Numbered from the stretch's first letter, positions 8,770-17,549 are shown. The stretch: DNA of 64,000 nucleotides from Acinetobacter celticus (GCF_001707755.1 NZ_MBDL01000011.1:62001-126000), one strand, 5' to 3'. Made by a program: numbers and translations. Notes: generated by a model from the sequence alone, not told the origin.

Positions 8770-9202
8770 CTCTGCCTCGTATATAATTAATAAATTGGAA
8801 GTCGCATAGCATAGCAGAAATACATCAAAATTCGTAGATTCTGTAATAATTTCCATATGGATAGCGTCTTCAGATCTTTAAAAGTGCCACGCACTCATTC
8901 CTAAACTTTAAAGTCATCGAATCTCTTTTCAATTTCAGCCTGAATAAAATAACAAAGATGACGAGATATTCTAAAACAGAGATGTAGCACCTTGAATTGC
9001 TTGATGATATTCAGACTCCCTCGTTCGTCTTGCTAAAACACTCACGTCCAACCTGTTTTCACCAAATTGATTTATACAATTTTAGGCTATTCGCCCTTAG
9101 TAGATTAGACCAAAAGCTTAATTCCTTATTTGCACAAGAACATTACAATATCCAAATAAATTGGTTGAAAAGTAGATTATTTTCAACTTTCAGAATCTGT
9201 AA
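8770..9202. other. intergenic region lysS / esterase
   Basis: These 433 bases lie between divergent genes and hold no supported ORF. A minus-strand stretch around 8981-9046 reads like protein (LARRTRESEYHQAIQ) but hits a stop after about 30 codons. The promoters of both flanking genes should be here, but none is obvious. Confidence 0.4.
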
Positions 9203-9724
9203 ATGTCAGTACAAACAATGAGCTCATGCATGTCCAAAATCTTATTTCTGCATGGTTTAGATTCATCGCGTGAGTCTACTAAATTCCATGCCATCGATGC
9301 GAAACAGAAATTTTGTATCAATGTAGACTATCGCAACCTTAATTTTCGAACTGTTGCCAATTTTTATCATGAAATTATTGAAAAAATTAAACCTGAAATT
9401 ATTGTCGGCCATAGCTTAGGGGGTTATTGGGCGCTTAAAATGTCATTGGCTCATCAAATTCCTTGTGTCATTGCCAACCCGAGCTTGCATCCCAACTTCA
9501 GAGAAGATTACCCATTTATTTGTCATGATGACCTAAATCACGATATTCCCCAATTTGCTTATTTAGAACTGGGCGACGAAATGTTGGATATGCATGCTGT
9601 ACAAGAACAATTAGAAGACTATATGCAAATTCAAGCACTTGATGGTGGTCATCATCGACTCAAATGCCCTGAAAATTTAAATGCTCTTATTCAGGAAATT
9701 GAACACAATATTTTACACAAATAA
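9203..9724 (+). CDS. YqiA/UPF0227-like small alpha/beta hydrolase
   Basis: The product is 173 residues, close to E. coli YqiA. ILFLHGLDSSRESTKF gives the oxyanion region, GHSLGGYWAL the nucleophile elbow (Ser), and the acid and His are probably in ELGDEMLD and DGGHHRL. It is a predicted cytoplasmic esterase with no signal peptide; the natural substrate is unknown. Three candidate ATGs lie close together (9203, 9218, 9230), none with a strong ribosome site. The third would begin directly at MSKILFLHG. Confidence 0.8.
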   Translation: MSVQTMSSCMSKILFLHGLDSSRESTKFHAIDAKQKFCINVDYRNLNFRTVANFYHEIIEKIKPEIIVGHSLGGYWALKMSLAHQIPCVIANPSLHPNFREDYPFICHDDLNHDIPQFAYLELGDEMLDMHAVQEQLEDYMQIQALDGGHHRLKCPENLNALIQEIEHNILHK

Positions 9725-9757
9725 AAAAGCCTCGCAGGCTGCAAGGCTTTTTATTAA
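9724..9757. terminator. bidirectional terminator between the esterase and apt
   Basis: AAAAAGCCT (9724-9732) pairs perfectly with AGGCTTTTT (9744-9752), and the inner GCA/TGC extends the stem. T runs occur on both strands. Confidence 0.88.
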
Positions 9758-9808
9758 TGCTTTTTATTAATGCTTTTTATTAATGCTTTTTATTAATGCT
9801 TTTTAAAT
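9746..9808. repeat. 13-bp tandem repeat, four copies plus a partial fifth
   Basis: The unit GCTTTTTATTAAT occurs at 9746-9758, 9759-9771, 9772-9784 and 9785-9797, identical each time, then GCTTTTTAAAT at 9798-9808. The first copy is the 3' arm and T run of the terminator, so the array looks like tandem duplication of the terminator tail. Confidence 0.97.
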
Positions 9809-9827
9809 GCTCTCAAACTTATCAGGC

Positions 9828-10370
9828 TTAAGCAGCATCCAACTGTGGTTTAGATTTATCATCTAAAACCGACCAAATTTCTAAACCTAAATCTTGATGT
9901 AAATCTGGCAAATCCAGAAAAATACTTGCGCCTAAAACTTGGTGATGACATTTTTCAACCAATTGTTTCACCGCACGCAATGTGCCACCTGTTGCCAAGA
10001 CATCATCGACAATAATGACTTTTTGAGCTTCAATTTCAGAAGACATTTCCAAGCGATCTAAGCCATACTCTAAGCTATAACCCACACCCACTACTGGTGG
10101 TGGCAACTTCCCTGCTTTACGCACCAAAATAAGACCTTTGCCTGTACGCTGTGCCAAAAGACTCGCAAGAACAAAACCACGTGCTTCAACAGCCACAAAG
10201 CTTTCTACTTCAGCCAACTTTTCAGCTGGAATACTTGCAATCAATGCATCTGTCAAAGGGCCAATGTTATTCATAAATAACGGCGTAAGGTCAAAGAAAC
10301 AAATACCTGGTTTTGGGAAATCTTGGACAGTACGAATGTGCGACCACAATGCAGTAGACAAATTGCTCAT
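9828..10370 (-). CDS. apt: adenine phosphoribosyltransferase
   Basis: This purine salvage enzyme makes AMP from adenine and PRPP in the cytoplasm. It has 180 residues, the normal length. The PRPP-binding signature is VIIVDDVLATGGTLRA near residues 118-133, preceded by VEARGFVLASLLA and the LVRKAGKLPPPVVG flexible loop. CTCCTAT on the plus strand (AGGAG on the coding strand) lies just before the start. It ends next to the 13-bp tandem repeat array. Confidence 0.96.
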   Translation of the reverse strand: MSNLSTALWSHIRTVQDFPKPGICFFDLTPLFMNNIGPLTDALIASIPAEKLAEVESFVAVEARGFVLASLLAQRTGKGLILVRKAGKLPPPVVGVGYSLEYGLDRLEMSSEIEAQKVIIVDDVLATGGTLRAVKQLVEKCHHQVLGASIFLDLPDLHQDLGLEIWSVLDDKSKPQLDAA

Positions 10371-10826
10371 AGGAGAAAGATAAAATAAGAAAAGAATGTA
10401 TGAATTTTAACGCAAAATGTGAACAATGAACAGCCAACGCCTCAATTTTCAGCCCGTAACGAACAATATACCATTGATTTAATTATGTTTATTTTTGAAT
10501 AAATAATGAACTAATAATTATCTTATTCTAATTTAGCAAATTTATTTGGTTTTCACTTCACGACCTTAGTCTAAATATATAAAAATTCAAAAGAAACGTG
10601 AATGCTCACATCATCTGAACCCAACCTGAGAACACCAGATTGTTTGACAAAATTTAAATAAATTGCGTGTTTTCTGACATTTTTTGTCCTCGCGTGACAT
10701 TCTGGTTTTAATTTCACAGATTAAACTTTTATTCACTTTACTTTATGATGAGAACTGCGTAAAAATTTAATCAATGTGTACGCTGATAAAGTCATATTAT
10801 TAGAGTTTTGCAAGATCTGATTTTTT
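10371..10826. other. intergenic region upstream of rubA
   Basis: This is roughly 450 bases of AT-rich DNA between divergent apt and rubA with no credible ORF on either strand. It must hold both promoters. Confidence 0.45.
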
Positions 10827-10853
10827 ACTGACCGCTCTTTTCGGTTAGTTTTT
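10827..10853 (+). promoter_or_regulatory. terminator-like hairpin in the rubA leader
   Basis: ACTGACCG (10827-10834) pairs with CGGTTAGT (10842-10849) through eight pairs including one G-T, around a CTCTTTT loop. It is followed by TTTTT, and only then by GGAG and the rubA ATG. It has the form of an attenuator, but no antiterminator partner was identified. Confidence 0.5.
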
Positions 10854-10863
10854 GGAGAGTTAA

Positions 10864-11028
10864 ATGAAAAAGTATCAATGCATCGTTTGCGGATGGATTT
10901 ACGACGAAGCAGAAGGCTGGCCTCAAGACGGTATTGTCGCGGGCACAAAATGGGACGATATCCCAGATGATTGGACTTGCCCTGATTGTGGCGTGTCAAA
11001 AGTTGATTTTGAAATGATTGAAATTTAA
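10864..11028 (+). CDS. rubA: rubredoxin
   Basis: This 54-residue one-iron electron carrier has its Fe(Cys)4 site at Cys6-x2-Cys9 (CIVCG) and Cys39-x2-Cys42 (CPDCG), with the family aromatic residues Tyr4, Trp11 and Trp30. In Acinetobacter it passes electrons from rubredoxin reductase to alkane hydroxylase. The ribosome site GGAGAG lies 6-8 bases before the ATG. It is too short for a 60-codon ORF cut-off. It is the first gene of rubA-rubB-estB-oxyR, with hairpins before and after it. Confidence 0.97.
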   Translation: MKKYQCIVCGWIYDEAEGWPQDGIVAGTKWDDIPDDWTCPDCGVSKVDFEMIEI

Positions 11029-11039
11029 CACATTCCATC

Positions 11040-11068
11040 AAAGACCATCTATGTTATGGTCTTTTTTT
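11040..11068 (+). terminator. intrinsic terminator between rubA and rubB
   Basis: AAAGACCAT (11040-11048) and ATGGTCTTT (11056-11064) form a perfect 9-bp stem followed by seven T in total. It lies inside the operon and should reduce rubB relative to rubA. Confidence 0.85.
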
Positions 11069-11104
11069 ACGTCTTTATAAAAATTTATGTGCTTGGAGTA
11101 GAGT

Positions 11105-12286
11105 ATGCATCCTATTGTCATTATTGGTTCAGGCATGGCGGGTTATGCCATCGCACGCGAATTCCGCAAGCTTAACGCCGAACAAGAACTGGTTATGATC
11201 TGTGCCGATGACGCAGCAAACTACGCCAAACCGACATTATCAAATGCTTATACCGGTAAAAAAGCCCCCGAACAGATTGCCCTTGGCGATGCCGCAAAAA
11301 TGTCTGCACAGTTAAATATGACAATTTTAAATCATACTTGGGTCAAATCAATTGAGTCTGCTACACACCAACTTCATCTAGAACATGTAGATCAGACCGC
11401 TACAGTTCAAACTTATTCAAAACTCGTATTAGCAGTAGGTGCAAATCCTATTCGTCTGGCCATTGCAGGTGATGGTAGCGATGATATTCATGTGGTCAAT
11501 AACTTAAACGACTATAAAGCTTTTCGTAGCCAACTTGACTCAAGTGCAGAAAAGCGCGTGGTTATTTTAGGTGCGGGCTTAATTGGTTGTGAATTTGCCA
11601 ACGATTTACAAAATACAGGCCATCAAGTTACGGTCATTGATCTGGCACCCCTGCCTTTAGGTCGCCTATTGCCTGCGCATGTTGCACAGACATTTAAAGA
11701 AAATTTAGAAGCAACAGGAATTCATTTTGTCTTGGGTACAACGGTCGAAAAAATCTCTAAAAATGAACACGGGCATTACTTCGTAACTTTAGCCAATGGT
11801 CAAGCCTTGCAAGCCGATGCTGTACTTTCTGCTATTGGCCTACTTCCTAACACTGACTTAGCCAAAGCAACGAATATTCATACCAGTCGTGGCGTACTGA
11901 CCAATGCAGGTCTAGAAACCAATCAAGCTGATATTTATGCAATGGGTGACTGTGTTGAAGTAAATGGCATTCTTTTGCCCTATGTGATGCCAATTATGCA
12001 ACAAGCGCGCGCGCTGGCAAAAACATTAAATGGCGAAAATACCGCCGTGCATTATCCAGCGATGCCTGTTGCTGTGAAAACCCCAGCTGCACCGCTTACT
12101 GTCTTACCTGCACCCATCGATGTAGAGGTCACGTGGAATACAGAAGAAACTGAAGATGGGATGTTGGCCAAAGCCTCAGATGCAGAAGGCACTTTACGTG
12201 GTTTTGTTTTACTTGGTGCAACTGCAGGCAAACAACGTCTGGCACTGGCAAAACAAGTCCCTGACTTGATTCCTATATCAGTTTAA
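11105..12286 (+). CDS. rubB: rubredoxin--NAD(+) reductase
   Basis: This FAD flavoprotein of 393 residues reduces rubredoxin with NADH. The N-terminal FAD dinucleotide fold is IVIIGSGMAGYAIA (residues 4-17). The NADH fold is VVILGAGLIGCEFA near residues 151-164. The second FAD motif is IYAMGDCVE near 280. Together with RubA it supplies electrons for terminal alkane oxidation; the pair is required for alkane growth in ADP1. It begins 76 bases after rubA, past an internal terminator, with GGAG upstream of the ATG. Confidence 0.95.
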   Translation: MHPIVIIGSGMAGYAIAREFRKLNAEQELVMICADDAANYAKPTLSNAYTGKKAPEQIALGDAAKMSAQLNMTILNHTWVKSIESATHQLHLEHVDQTATVQTYSKLVLAVGANPIRLAIAGDGSDDIHVVNNLNDYKAFRSQLDSSAEKRVVILGAGLIGCEFANDLQNTGHQVTVIDLAPLPLGRLLPAHVAQTFKENLEATGIHFVLGTTVEKISKNEHGHYFVTLANGQALQADAVLSAIGLLPNTDLAKATNIHTSRGVLTNAGLETNQADIYAMGDCVEVNGILLPYVMPIMQQARALAKTLNGENTAVHYPAMPVAVKTPAAPLTVLPAPIDVEVTWNTEETEDGMLAKASDAEGTLRGFVLLGATAGKQRLALAKQVPDLIPISV

Positions 12287-12297
12287 GGGTTTAATAT

Positions 12298-12326
12298 AAG
12301 GACGTTTTTTAAATAAAAACGTCCTT
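12298..12326 (+). promoter_or_regulatory. perfect hairpin between rubB and estB
   Basis: AAGGACGTTTTT (12298-12309) and AAAAACGTCCTT (12315-12326) form 12 perfect pairs around TAAAT. No T run follows, so it is more likely an RNA-stability or processing element than a terminator. The estB ribosome site GGGGAG follows at 12331. Confidence 0.6.
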
Positions 12327-12346
12327 GATGGGGGAGATCAATAAAA

Positions 12347-13285
12347 ATGAATAGTGCTTTAAAATTTAGCAATTCGCCATACACCACATTTATGCATGAA
12401 ACCAAAGTCGATTTAGGCAACGGCATTGAGCTACATGTAGAAGTCGGTGGCAACCCCGAACATCCTGTGATTTTACTGGTGATGGGTTTAGGCGCACAAA
12501 TGCTGTATTGGCCTGATTTTTTTTGTAAATCTCTAATCGATCAAGGCTATCGTATCATTCGCTTTGACAATCGTGATATCGGCCTTTCTTCAAAAGTCAG
12601 ACATCAAGGCCCTCGTCTTAATACAGTAAAATTAATGGGCCGTTTTATTTTAGGACTTGAAAATCAAGGCGCGCCTTATAACTTGCACGATATGGCTGAA
12701 GATGTGTCACTACTGATTGACCGAATGGGGCTTGAACAAGTCAATCTGATTGGGGCATCAATGGGTGGGATGATTGTGCAAATTCTTTCGGCAAAATATC
12801 CAGAAAAAATTAACAATATTGGCCTAATGTTTACCAGTAACAATCAACCGATGTTACCCCCACCCTTTCCAAAACAATTACTCAGCTTAATTGGTAAGCC
12901 AGAATCCCATGATGAAGACGGCATTATCAACCATAGTTTGAAACTCTTTAACACCATTGGCTCTCCAGGCTACGTCAATCAACTGGAGGCAATTCAAACT
13001 GCCCGTAAATTATATCAACGAAGTTATTACCCAGCGGGTATACTTCAACAGTTTTTAGCAATATTATGTACAGGTTCACTGCTAAAGCTGGATCAACAAA
13101 TCCAGAAGAACACCTTGGTGATACATGGGTCTTGCGATCGCTTACTTCCACCAAGCCACGGCAAAGCTGTTGCGAAAGCAATTTCAGGTGCTAAGTTTGA
13201 ATTAATTGATGGAATGGGTCATGATATCCCTCCGCATTTTATTCCATATATTAGCGGTTTATTTGCTGAACATTTTAAATTATAA
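12347..13285 (+). CDS. estB: alpha/beta hydrolase, EstB-type esterase
   Basis: The product is 312 residues with the alpha/beta hydrolase fold. VILLVMGLGAQML is the oxyanion region, LIGASMGGMIVQ the nucleophile elbow (Ser in GASMGG), LVIHGSCDRLLPP the acid region, and GMGHDIPP the catalytic His. There is no signal peptide, so it is cytoplasmic. The position between rubB and oxyR matches the estB gene of the ADP1 operon, where it was described as an esterase. Its link to alkane metabolism is inferred from position; the substrate is unknown. GGGGAG lies 10 bases before the ATG. Confidence 0.88.
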   Translation: MNSALKFSNSPYTTFMHETKVDLGNGIELHVEVGGNPEHPVILLVMGLGAQMLYWPDFFCKSLIDQGYRIIRFDNRDIGLSSKVRHQGPRLNTVKLMGRFILGLENQGAPYNLHDMAEDVSLLIDRMGLEQVNLIGASMGGMIVQILSAKYPEKINNIGLMFTSNNQPMLPPPFPKQLLSLIGKPESHDEDGIINHSLKLFNTIGSPGYVNQLEAIQTARKLYQRSYYPAGILQQFLAILCTGSLLKLDQQIQKNTLVIHGSCDRLLPPSHGKAVAKAISGAKFELIDGMGHDIPPHFIPYISGLFAEHFKL

Positions 13286-13298
13286 ACACTAGGACACT

Positions 13299-14204
13299 AT
13301 GGCTGCATTACCATCTTTAAGACAGCTGTCATATCTCGTAACACTGTCTGAAACGCTACATTTTACTGAAGCTGCGCGTCGCTCATTTGTCACCCAGTCA
13401 ACTTTGTCTGGCGGCATCATGGAGCTTGAGCGTTTGTTAGGTGGCGTACTTGTAGAACGCGACCGTCAAAATGTGCGTTTAACGCCACTCGGCGAACAGG
13501 TTGTTGCCCGAGCACGTGTTCTCTTGGCAGATGCTCAAGACTTAATGCGCCTGAGCCGTGAAATGAGCGAGCCTCTCACTGGCGATTTGCATCTTGGCAT
13601 TATTCCAACTATTGCTCCATTCCTTCTTTCACAGCTTCTAGATGAAGTGCATAAGCAGTTGCCTAAAATTCAATTGCACTTACACGAAGCACAAAGTGAA
13701 AAAATCGTTGAAAAACTCGAGCATGGTAATTTAGACATGATCGTTTTGGCCTTGCCTTTCGATACTCGTGGTTTAAAAGTTGCTGAAATTGCAAAAGAAA
13801 GTCTGTACCTTGTGCATAATCGTACAGATCAAAATGCGGCACATGCTGTTTCTTTAGATGATTTAGACTTATCTCGCTTAATGCTTTTAGAAGAAGGTCA
13901 TTGCTTACGTGACCATGCGCTCAGTGCGTGCCCAATTGGCGAACGTAAAAATGATCACCGTCTAAAAGCCAGCTCGTTGCCAACTTTGGTTGAAATGGTT
14001 TCTGCAAATTTAGGCTTTACCCTACTTCCAGAAATTGCCATTCATACCAATATGATCAAAGCCAATCCAAATTTAGCGATTAAGCCAATTGAAGCAGGCC
14101 CAAGTCGTACTTTGGCACTGATTACACGCAAAAGCACACCGCTACAAAGTGAATTTGATGTATTGCTCCAAATTTTTCAAAAAATTATGCAGAATCTTCA
14201 CTAA
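13299..14204 (+). CDS. oxyR: hydrogen peroxide sensor OxyR, LysR family
   Basis: This 301-residue LysR-type regulator has an N-terminal winged helix (FTEAARRSFVTQSTLSGGI) and an effector domain with the OxyR redox pair: Cys202 in EEGHCLRDH and Cys211 in HALSACP. They are spaced nine apart like Cys199/Cys208 of E. coli OxyR, so peroxide sensing by a disulphide switch is expected. It lies 13 bases after estB, so the rub operon ends in the peroxide regulator. A strong terminator follows. Confidence 0.95.
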   Translation: MAALPSLRQLSYLVTLSETLHFTEAARRSFVTQSTLSGGIMELERLLGGVLVERDRQNVRLTPLGEQVVARARVLLADAQDLMRLSREMSEPLTGDLHLGIIPTIAPFLLSQLLDEVHKQLPKIQLHLHEAQSEKIVEKLEHGNLDMIVLALPFDTRGLKVAEIAKESLYLVHNRTDQNAAHAVSLDDLDLSRLMLLEEGHCLRDHALSACPIGERKNDHRLKASSLPTLVEMVSANLGFTLLPEIAIHTNMIKANPNLAIKPIEAGPSRTLALITRKSTPLQSEFDVLLQIFQKIMQNLH

Positions 14205-14230
14205 GTTATTAATCACAATGATTGAAATTA

Positions 14231-14258
14231 AAAGAGCATTCGATGCTCTTTTTTTTTG
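14231..14258 (+). terminator. intrinsic terminator after oxyR
   Basis: AAAGAGCAT (14231-14239) and ATGCTCTTT (14243-14251) enclose TCG and are followed by a long T run. Confidence 0.93.
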
Positions 14259-14269
14259 CATAAAGAAAA

Positions 14270-14346
14270 AAAGGGCAAACCAATTACAGTTGCCCTTTAA
14301 GGAAAAATACAGATGATTTCAAACTCGAATATAAAATCATCTGTAT
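14270..14346. repeat. two consecutive inverted repeats after oxyR
   Basis: The first is AAAGGGCAA (14270-14278) with TTGCCCTTT (14290-14298). The second is ATACAGATGATTT (14307-14319) with AAATCATCTGTAT (14334-14346), 13 perfect pairs. Neither lies in a gene, and the oxyR terminator precedes both. The role is unknown. Confidence 0.8.
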
Positions 14347-14420
14347 CCTTTATAAATCTTCTCACTAGCCAGATAAGTCAGAAGACGCCACGATAATAAA
14401 CACTTAATAAGTACAGATAT

Positions 14421-14438
14421 ATCCCTATTTCTTGGTAT
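14421..14438. promoter_or_regulatory. repeated motif, copy 1
   Basis: ATCCCTATTTCTTGG (14421-14435) is identical to the stretch at 14703-14717. In this copy the right half-site is degraded (GGTAT rather than GGGAT). Confidence 0.55.
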
Positions 14439-14702
14439 TTTTATGCTTACTAAACATAGTCTCTTCAGTGGCCATCAAACAATTTTTAATCAAAATGAGT
14501 TAAAAAATACTTTAAAAAATGAAAATAGTTTCTGACTCAAACTCACTCAATCAGTCTAAAAATAAATACAAATACCCACTCAAATTTTAGCTGTATCTAT
14601 TGAATAAAAAATAAGACACTCTTTACAAAACACACCAAAAAATATCATAATTTGATAATATTCATTACCCTACAATTACTTAAATATACCTACATATCTT
14701 AA

Positions 14703-14720
14703 ATCCCTATTTCTTGGGAT
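14703..14720. promoter_or_regulatory. repeated motif, copy 2 (inverted repeat)
   Basis: ATCCC-N8-GGGAT is a 5-8-5 inverted repeat, 90 bases before the regulator start. The same 15-base core occurs 282 bases upstream. The form suggests an operator, possibly for autoregulation. Confidence 0.55.
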
Positions 14721-14809
14721 ATGCAGACCCTAATTTTTAATGCAAAGTAATCTTAGAGAATATTGTTTTAATGAAATTTGATGAAGCTTAATTTAGAGTA
14801 TATTAGCTA

Positions 14810-15418
14810 ATGGTTAATGATTTGATTTTACCTGTACCTGTGCTGATTATTAATCACCTCGGCATAACCCCTGAATTACGCTTAAAAAATATTTTAAACT
14901 CTTTAGGCTATCCCCAAGAATTGCTCATGCAAAGTTCATCTATTGAAAATGCAAAAAATATGATTACAGAGCATTTACCCAATTTGATTTTTTATAATGT
15001 ACAGAGTTCTTCAGATTTAAATTTTATTCACCTTATTAAACAAACTCATCCTTCAGGTTATTTGGTAACTCTTCATCAAGCAGAACACACGCAACTGATT
15101 TTTGATGCCATTCAAATGGGCTCGAATGCATATCTACTTAATGAAACCCCGCTTGAATCCAGTTTAAAACAACTGAAAACAATTTTAAGGGGAGGCGCAG
15201 TCATGCATACTCTATTTGCAGACTTTTTACTTCTGCATAAATTTAATGGCGAGAGCCCTACTGCTTCGGATCATCACTTATATCCACCCAAATATCAGAT
15301 ACTTCAGCTCATTAGCCAAGAATATACCGTTGAGCAAATCGCACAACAATTAAAACTTTCTGCCTATCAAGTGGATAGTTTGATTAAGGCTATATTTAGA
15401 AAGCTATTTAGTCGGTAA
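14810..15418 (+). CDS. LuxR/NarL-type regulator with degenerate receiver domain
   Basis: The product is 202 residues with the NarL-family layout: a receiver-like N-terminal domain (about 10-130) and a C-terminal LuxR helix-turn-helix (about 160-200, YQILQLISQEYTVEQIAQQL). The receiver keeps the fold (AIQMGSNAYLLNETPLESSLK is the usual alpha4-beta5 region). It lacks the chemistry: the acidic pair is NH in VLIINHLG, the phospho-acceptor Asp is Asn63 (PNLIFYNVQ), and the conserved Lys is Asn in YLLNE. It should therefore act without phosphorylation or sense something else. No partner kinase is adjacent, and no clear ribosome site precedes the ATG. Confidence 0.82.
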   Translation: MVNDLILPVPVLIINHLGITPELRLKNILNSLGYPQELLMQSSSIENAKNMITEHLPNLIFYNVQSSSDLNFIHLIKQTHPSGYLVTLHQAEHTQLIFDAIQMGSNAYLLNETPLESSLKQLKTILRGGAVMHTLFADFLLLHKFNGESPTASDHHLYPPKYQILQLISQEYTVEQIAQQLKLSAYQVDSLIKAIFRKLFSR

Positions 15419-15430
15419 AGATCAAGCGTC

Positions 15431-15458
15431 AAAAAAGGAGCCTTTTGGCTCCTTTTTA
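15431..15458. terminator. bidirectional terminator, LuxR-like gene / ppk1
   Basis: AAAAAAGGAGCC and GGCTCCTTTTT pair around a short TTTT loop, lying between the two convergent stop codons. Confidence 0.92.
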
Positions 15459-15467
15459 TAATCTCAG

Positions 15468-17549
15468 TTATTTAATAAATTCCAGTAAAATACGCTGTGA
15501 GTTATGCGGTGTTTCCCCTTCCGCCATTTGTACCCGTACCCAATTTCCATCCCCTTGAAGTTGCCACGCTTGTTGATTGTCTTGCAAATAAGTTAATAAG
15601 CCCTGCTGATAAATACGTTTCTTTAAGGCAGGGTCTTCAATTGGGAAACACACTTCAACACGATTAAATAAATTTCGATCCATCCAGTCCGCACTTGAAC
15701 AATAGATACGTGCATCGCCATTATTGCTAAAATAATACACTCGCGTATGTTCTAGAAAACGTCCCACAATTGAACGCACACGAATATTTTCAGAAAGACC
15801 TGCTAATCCTGGACGTAAACAACAAATAGAACGAATAATTAAATCAATTTGCACACCAGCCTGAGAAGCTTCATATAACTTATTGATTAAGTGCCTTTCT
15901 GTCAGCGCATTGACTTTAACAATGATTTGAGCAGGCTTACCCGCCTTCGCGTTAGCAATTTCATCATCAATAAAATTAATCAGCTGCGTATGCAGGGTAA
16001 ATGGCGCATGAAGCAGTTTTTTCAACTTCGCCATTTTGCCCATACCCGTCAATTCTTGGAAAATACGGTGTACATCTTCACACAGCTCTTTATCAGTTGT
16101 CAGCAGACCATAATCGGTATAAATACGGGCATTCCCCGCATGATAGTTGCCGGTCCCTAAATGCACATAGCGGACTAATTTATTGTTTTCACGACGCACG
16201 ACCAAAATCATTTTGGCATGGGTTTTATAACCTACAATACCATAAACAACAACAGCGCCCGCCTCTTGCAACACATTGGCTACGGCAATATTCGACTCTT
16301 CGTCAAAACGTGCACGAAGCTCAATAACAGCGGTCACCTCTTTACCATTACGTGCTGCTTCTGCCAGGACTTGTACAATTTCAGAATCGGCACCACTACG
16401 GTATAAAGTCTGCTTAATGGCCAAAACTTGTGGGTCTCGTGCAGCTTCACGTAGCAAGTTAATAACAGGGGCAAATGATTCAAAGGGATGATGAAGCAGA
16501 ATATCTTGCTTCTGCATTGCACTAAAAATATTTTCAGATTTTTTCAATACTTTTGGAATAATCGGCGTATGTGAATCATAACGTAAATGCGGTCGTTTAA
16601 AGTCCGACAACAAACGCGCCAAATTCACTGGCCCATCAACTTTATACAATTGCTCTTGTTCTAAATCGAACTCGTTTAACAAATATTCATAAATATGTTT
16701 TGGGCAATTATGCGTTACTTCCAAGCGCACAGCACGACCAAACCGACGTGAGCTTAATTCGCCCTTTAAGGCCTTCGCCAAGTCTTCAACATCTTCATTT
16801 AAAGCCAAATCTGCATTACGAGTGACTCGGAACTGGTAACAGCCCGTTGCCGTCATACCCGGGAACAAATCAGACACATGCTCATGAATAATCGCGGATA
16901 ACATCACATGATGTTCTTTACCATCGGTCAGTTCGTCTGGTAAGCGAACCACACGTGGCAAGGAACGTGGCGCAGGGACAACGGCCAAATCTATCTGACG
17001 CCCAAATGCGTCTTTACCTTCTAAGGTCACAATAAAATTGAGACTTTTATTGACCAATCGTGGAAATGGATGGGCAGGGTCAAGACTAATAGGGGTCAGT
17101 ACCGGTGCCACTTGTTCTTGGAAATATTTTTTCACCCATGCCGATTGTGCAGGGGTTAATTCGCCACGGCGTAAGAAACAGATGTCTTCTTCACGCAGTT
17201 TATTTAAAATTTCTTTGTTTAAAATACGATATTGGCGTTCAATTGCAGCGTGTGCTGTCAGCGAAATTTGTTCTAGTACTTGTTTCGGTGTCAAACCGTC
17301 TGGTGTGCGACTTTCATTGCCCAAATCCAGCTGTTCCATCATTCCCGCAACACGAATTTCAAAAAATTCATCAAGATTACGTGAAAAAATTAACAGAAAA
17401 TTCATGCGCTCAAGCAATGGGTGCAATGGATCGACCGCTTGCTCCAATACCCGCAGGTGAAAATCTAAAATTGATAATTCACGATTGATATAACGATCAT
17501 TATAAGTATATTCAATTGGTGCAGGAGATGCGTCAGCTGCCGTATTCAT
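15468..17549 (-). CDS. ppk: polyphosphate kinase 1
   Basis: This 693-residue enzyme reversibly polymerises the gamma-phosphate of ATP into inorganic polyphosphate at the inner membrane. All PPK1 parts are visible: the N domain ([19 protein letters not shown]), the head domain, and two catalytic C domains. The autophosphorylated His lies in [16 protein letters not shown] and the second conserved His in [15 protein letters not shown]. The start at 17549 fits the family length. No exopolyphosphatase (ppx) gene is next to it. It converges with the LuxR-like gene. Confidence 0.96.
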   Translation of the reverse strand: MNTAADASPAPIEYTYNDRYINRELSILDFHLRVLEQAVDPLHPLLERMNFLLIFSRNLDEFFEIRVAGMMEQLDLGNESRTPDGLTPKQVLEQISLTAHAAIERQYRILNKEILNKLREEDICFLRRGELTPAQSAWVKKYFQEQVAPVLTPISLDPAHPFPRLVNKSLNFIVTLEGKDAFGRQIDLAVVPAPRSLPRVVRLPDELTDGKEHHVMLSAIIHEHVSDLFPGMTATGCYQFRVTRNADLALNEDVEDLAKALKGELSSRRFGRAVRLEVTHNCPKHIYEYLLNEFDLEQEQLYKVDGPVNLARLLSDFKRPHLRYDSHTPIIPKVLKKSENIFSAMQKQDILLHHPFESFAPVINLLREAARDPQVLAIKQTLYRSGADSEIVQVLAEAARNGKEVTAVIELRARFDEESNIAVANVLQEAGAVVVYGIVGYKTHAKMILVVRRENNKLVRYVHLGTGNYHAGNARIYTDYGLLTTDKELCEDVHRIFQELTGMGKMAKLKKLLHAPFTLHTQLINFIDDEIANAKAGKPAQIIVKVNALTERHLINKLYEASQAGVQIDLIIRSICCLRPGLAGLSENIRVRSIVGRFLEHTRVYYFSNNGDARIYCSSADWMDRNLFNRVEVCFPIEDPALKKRIYQQGLLTYLQDNQQAWQLQGDGNWVRVQMAEGETPHNSQRILLEFIK

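Larger units (their letters stand above)
14347..14809. other. AT-rich intergenic region upstream of the LuxR-like gene
   Basis: No ORF is supported in these 463 bases. They contain the two copies of the CCCTATTTCTTGG motif listed separately and long A/T runs. The likely promoter of the regulator is here, but no single -35/-10 pair is convincing. Confidence 0.45.

Noticed and set aside
8977..9062. Fragment of a glutamate dehydrogenase gene on the minus strand
   Set aside because: LARRTRESEYHQAIQ recalls the N-terminus of that family but runs only about 30 codons before a stop, with no further support.
8997..9221. 74-codon plus-strand frame before the esterase
   Set aside because: It has no family features or ribosome site, and it overlaps the esterase start.
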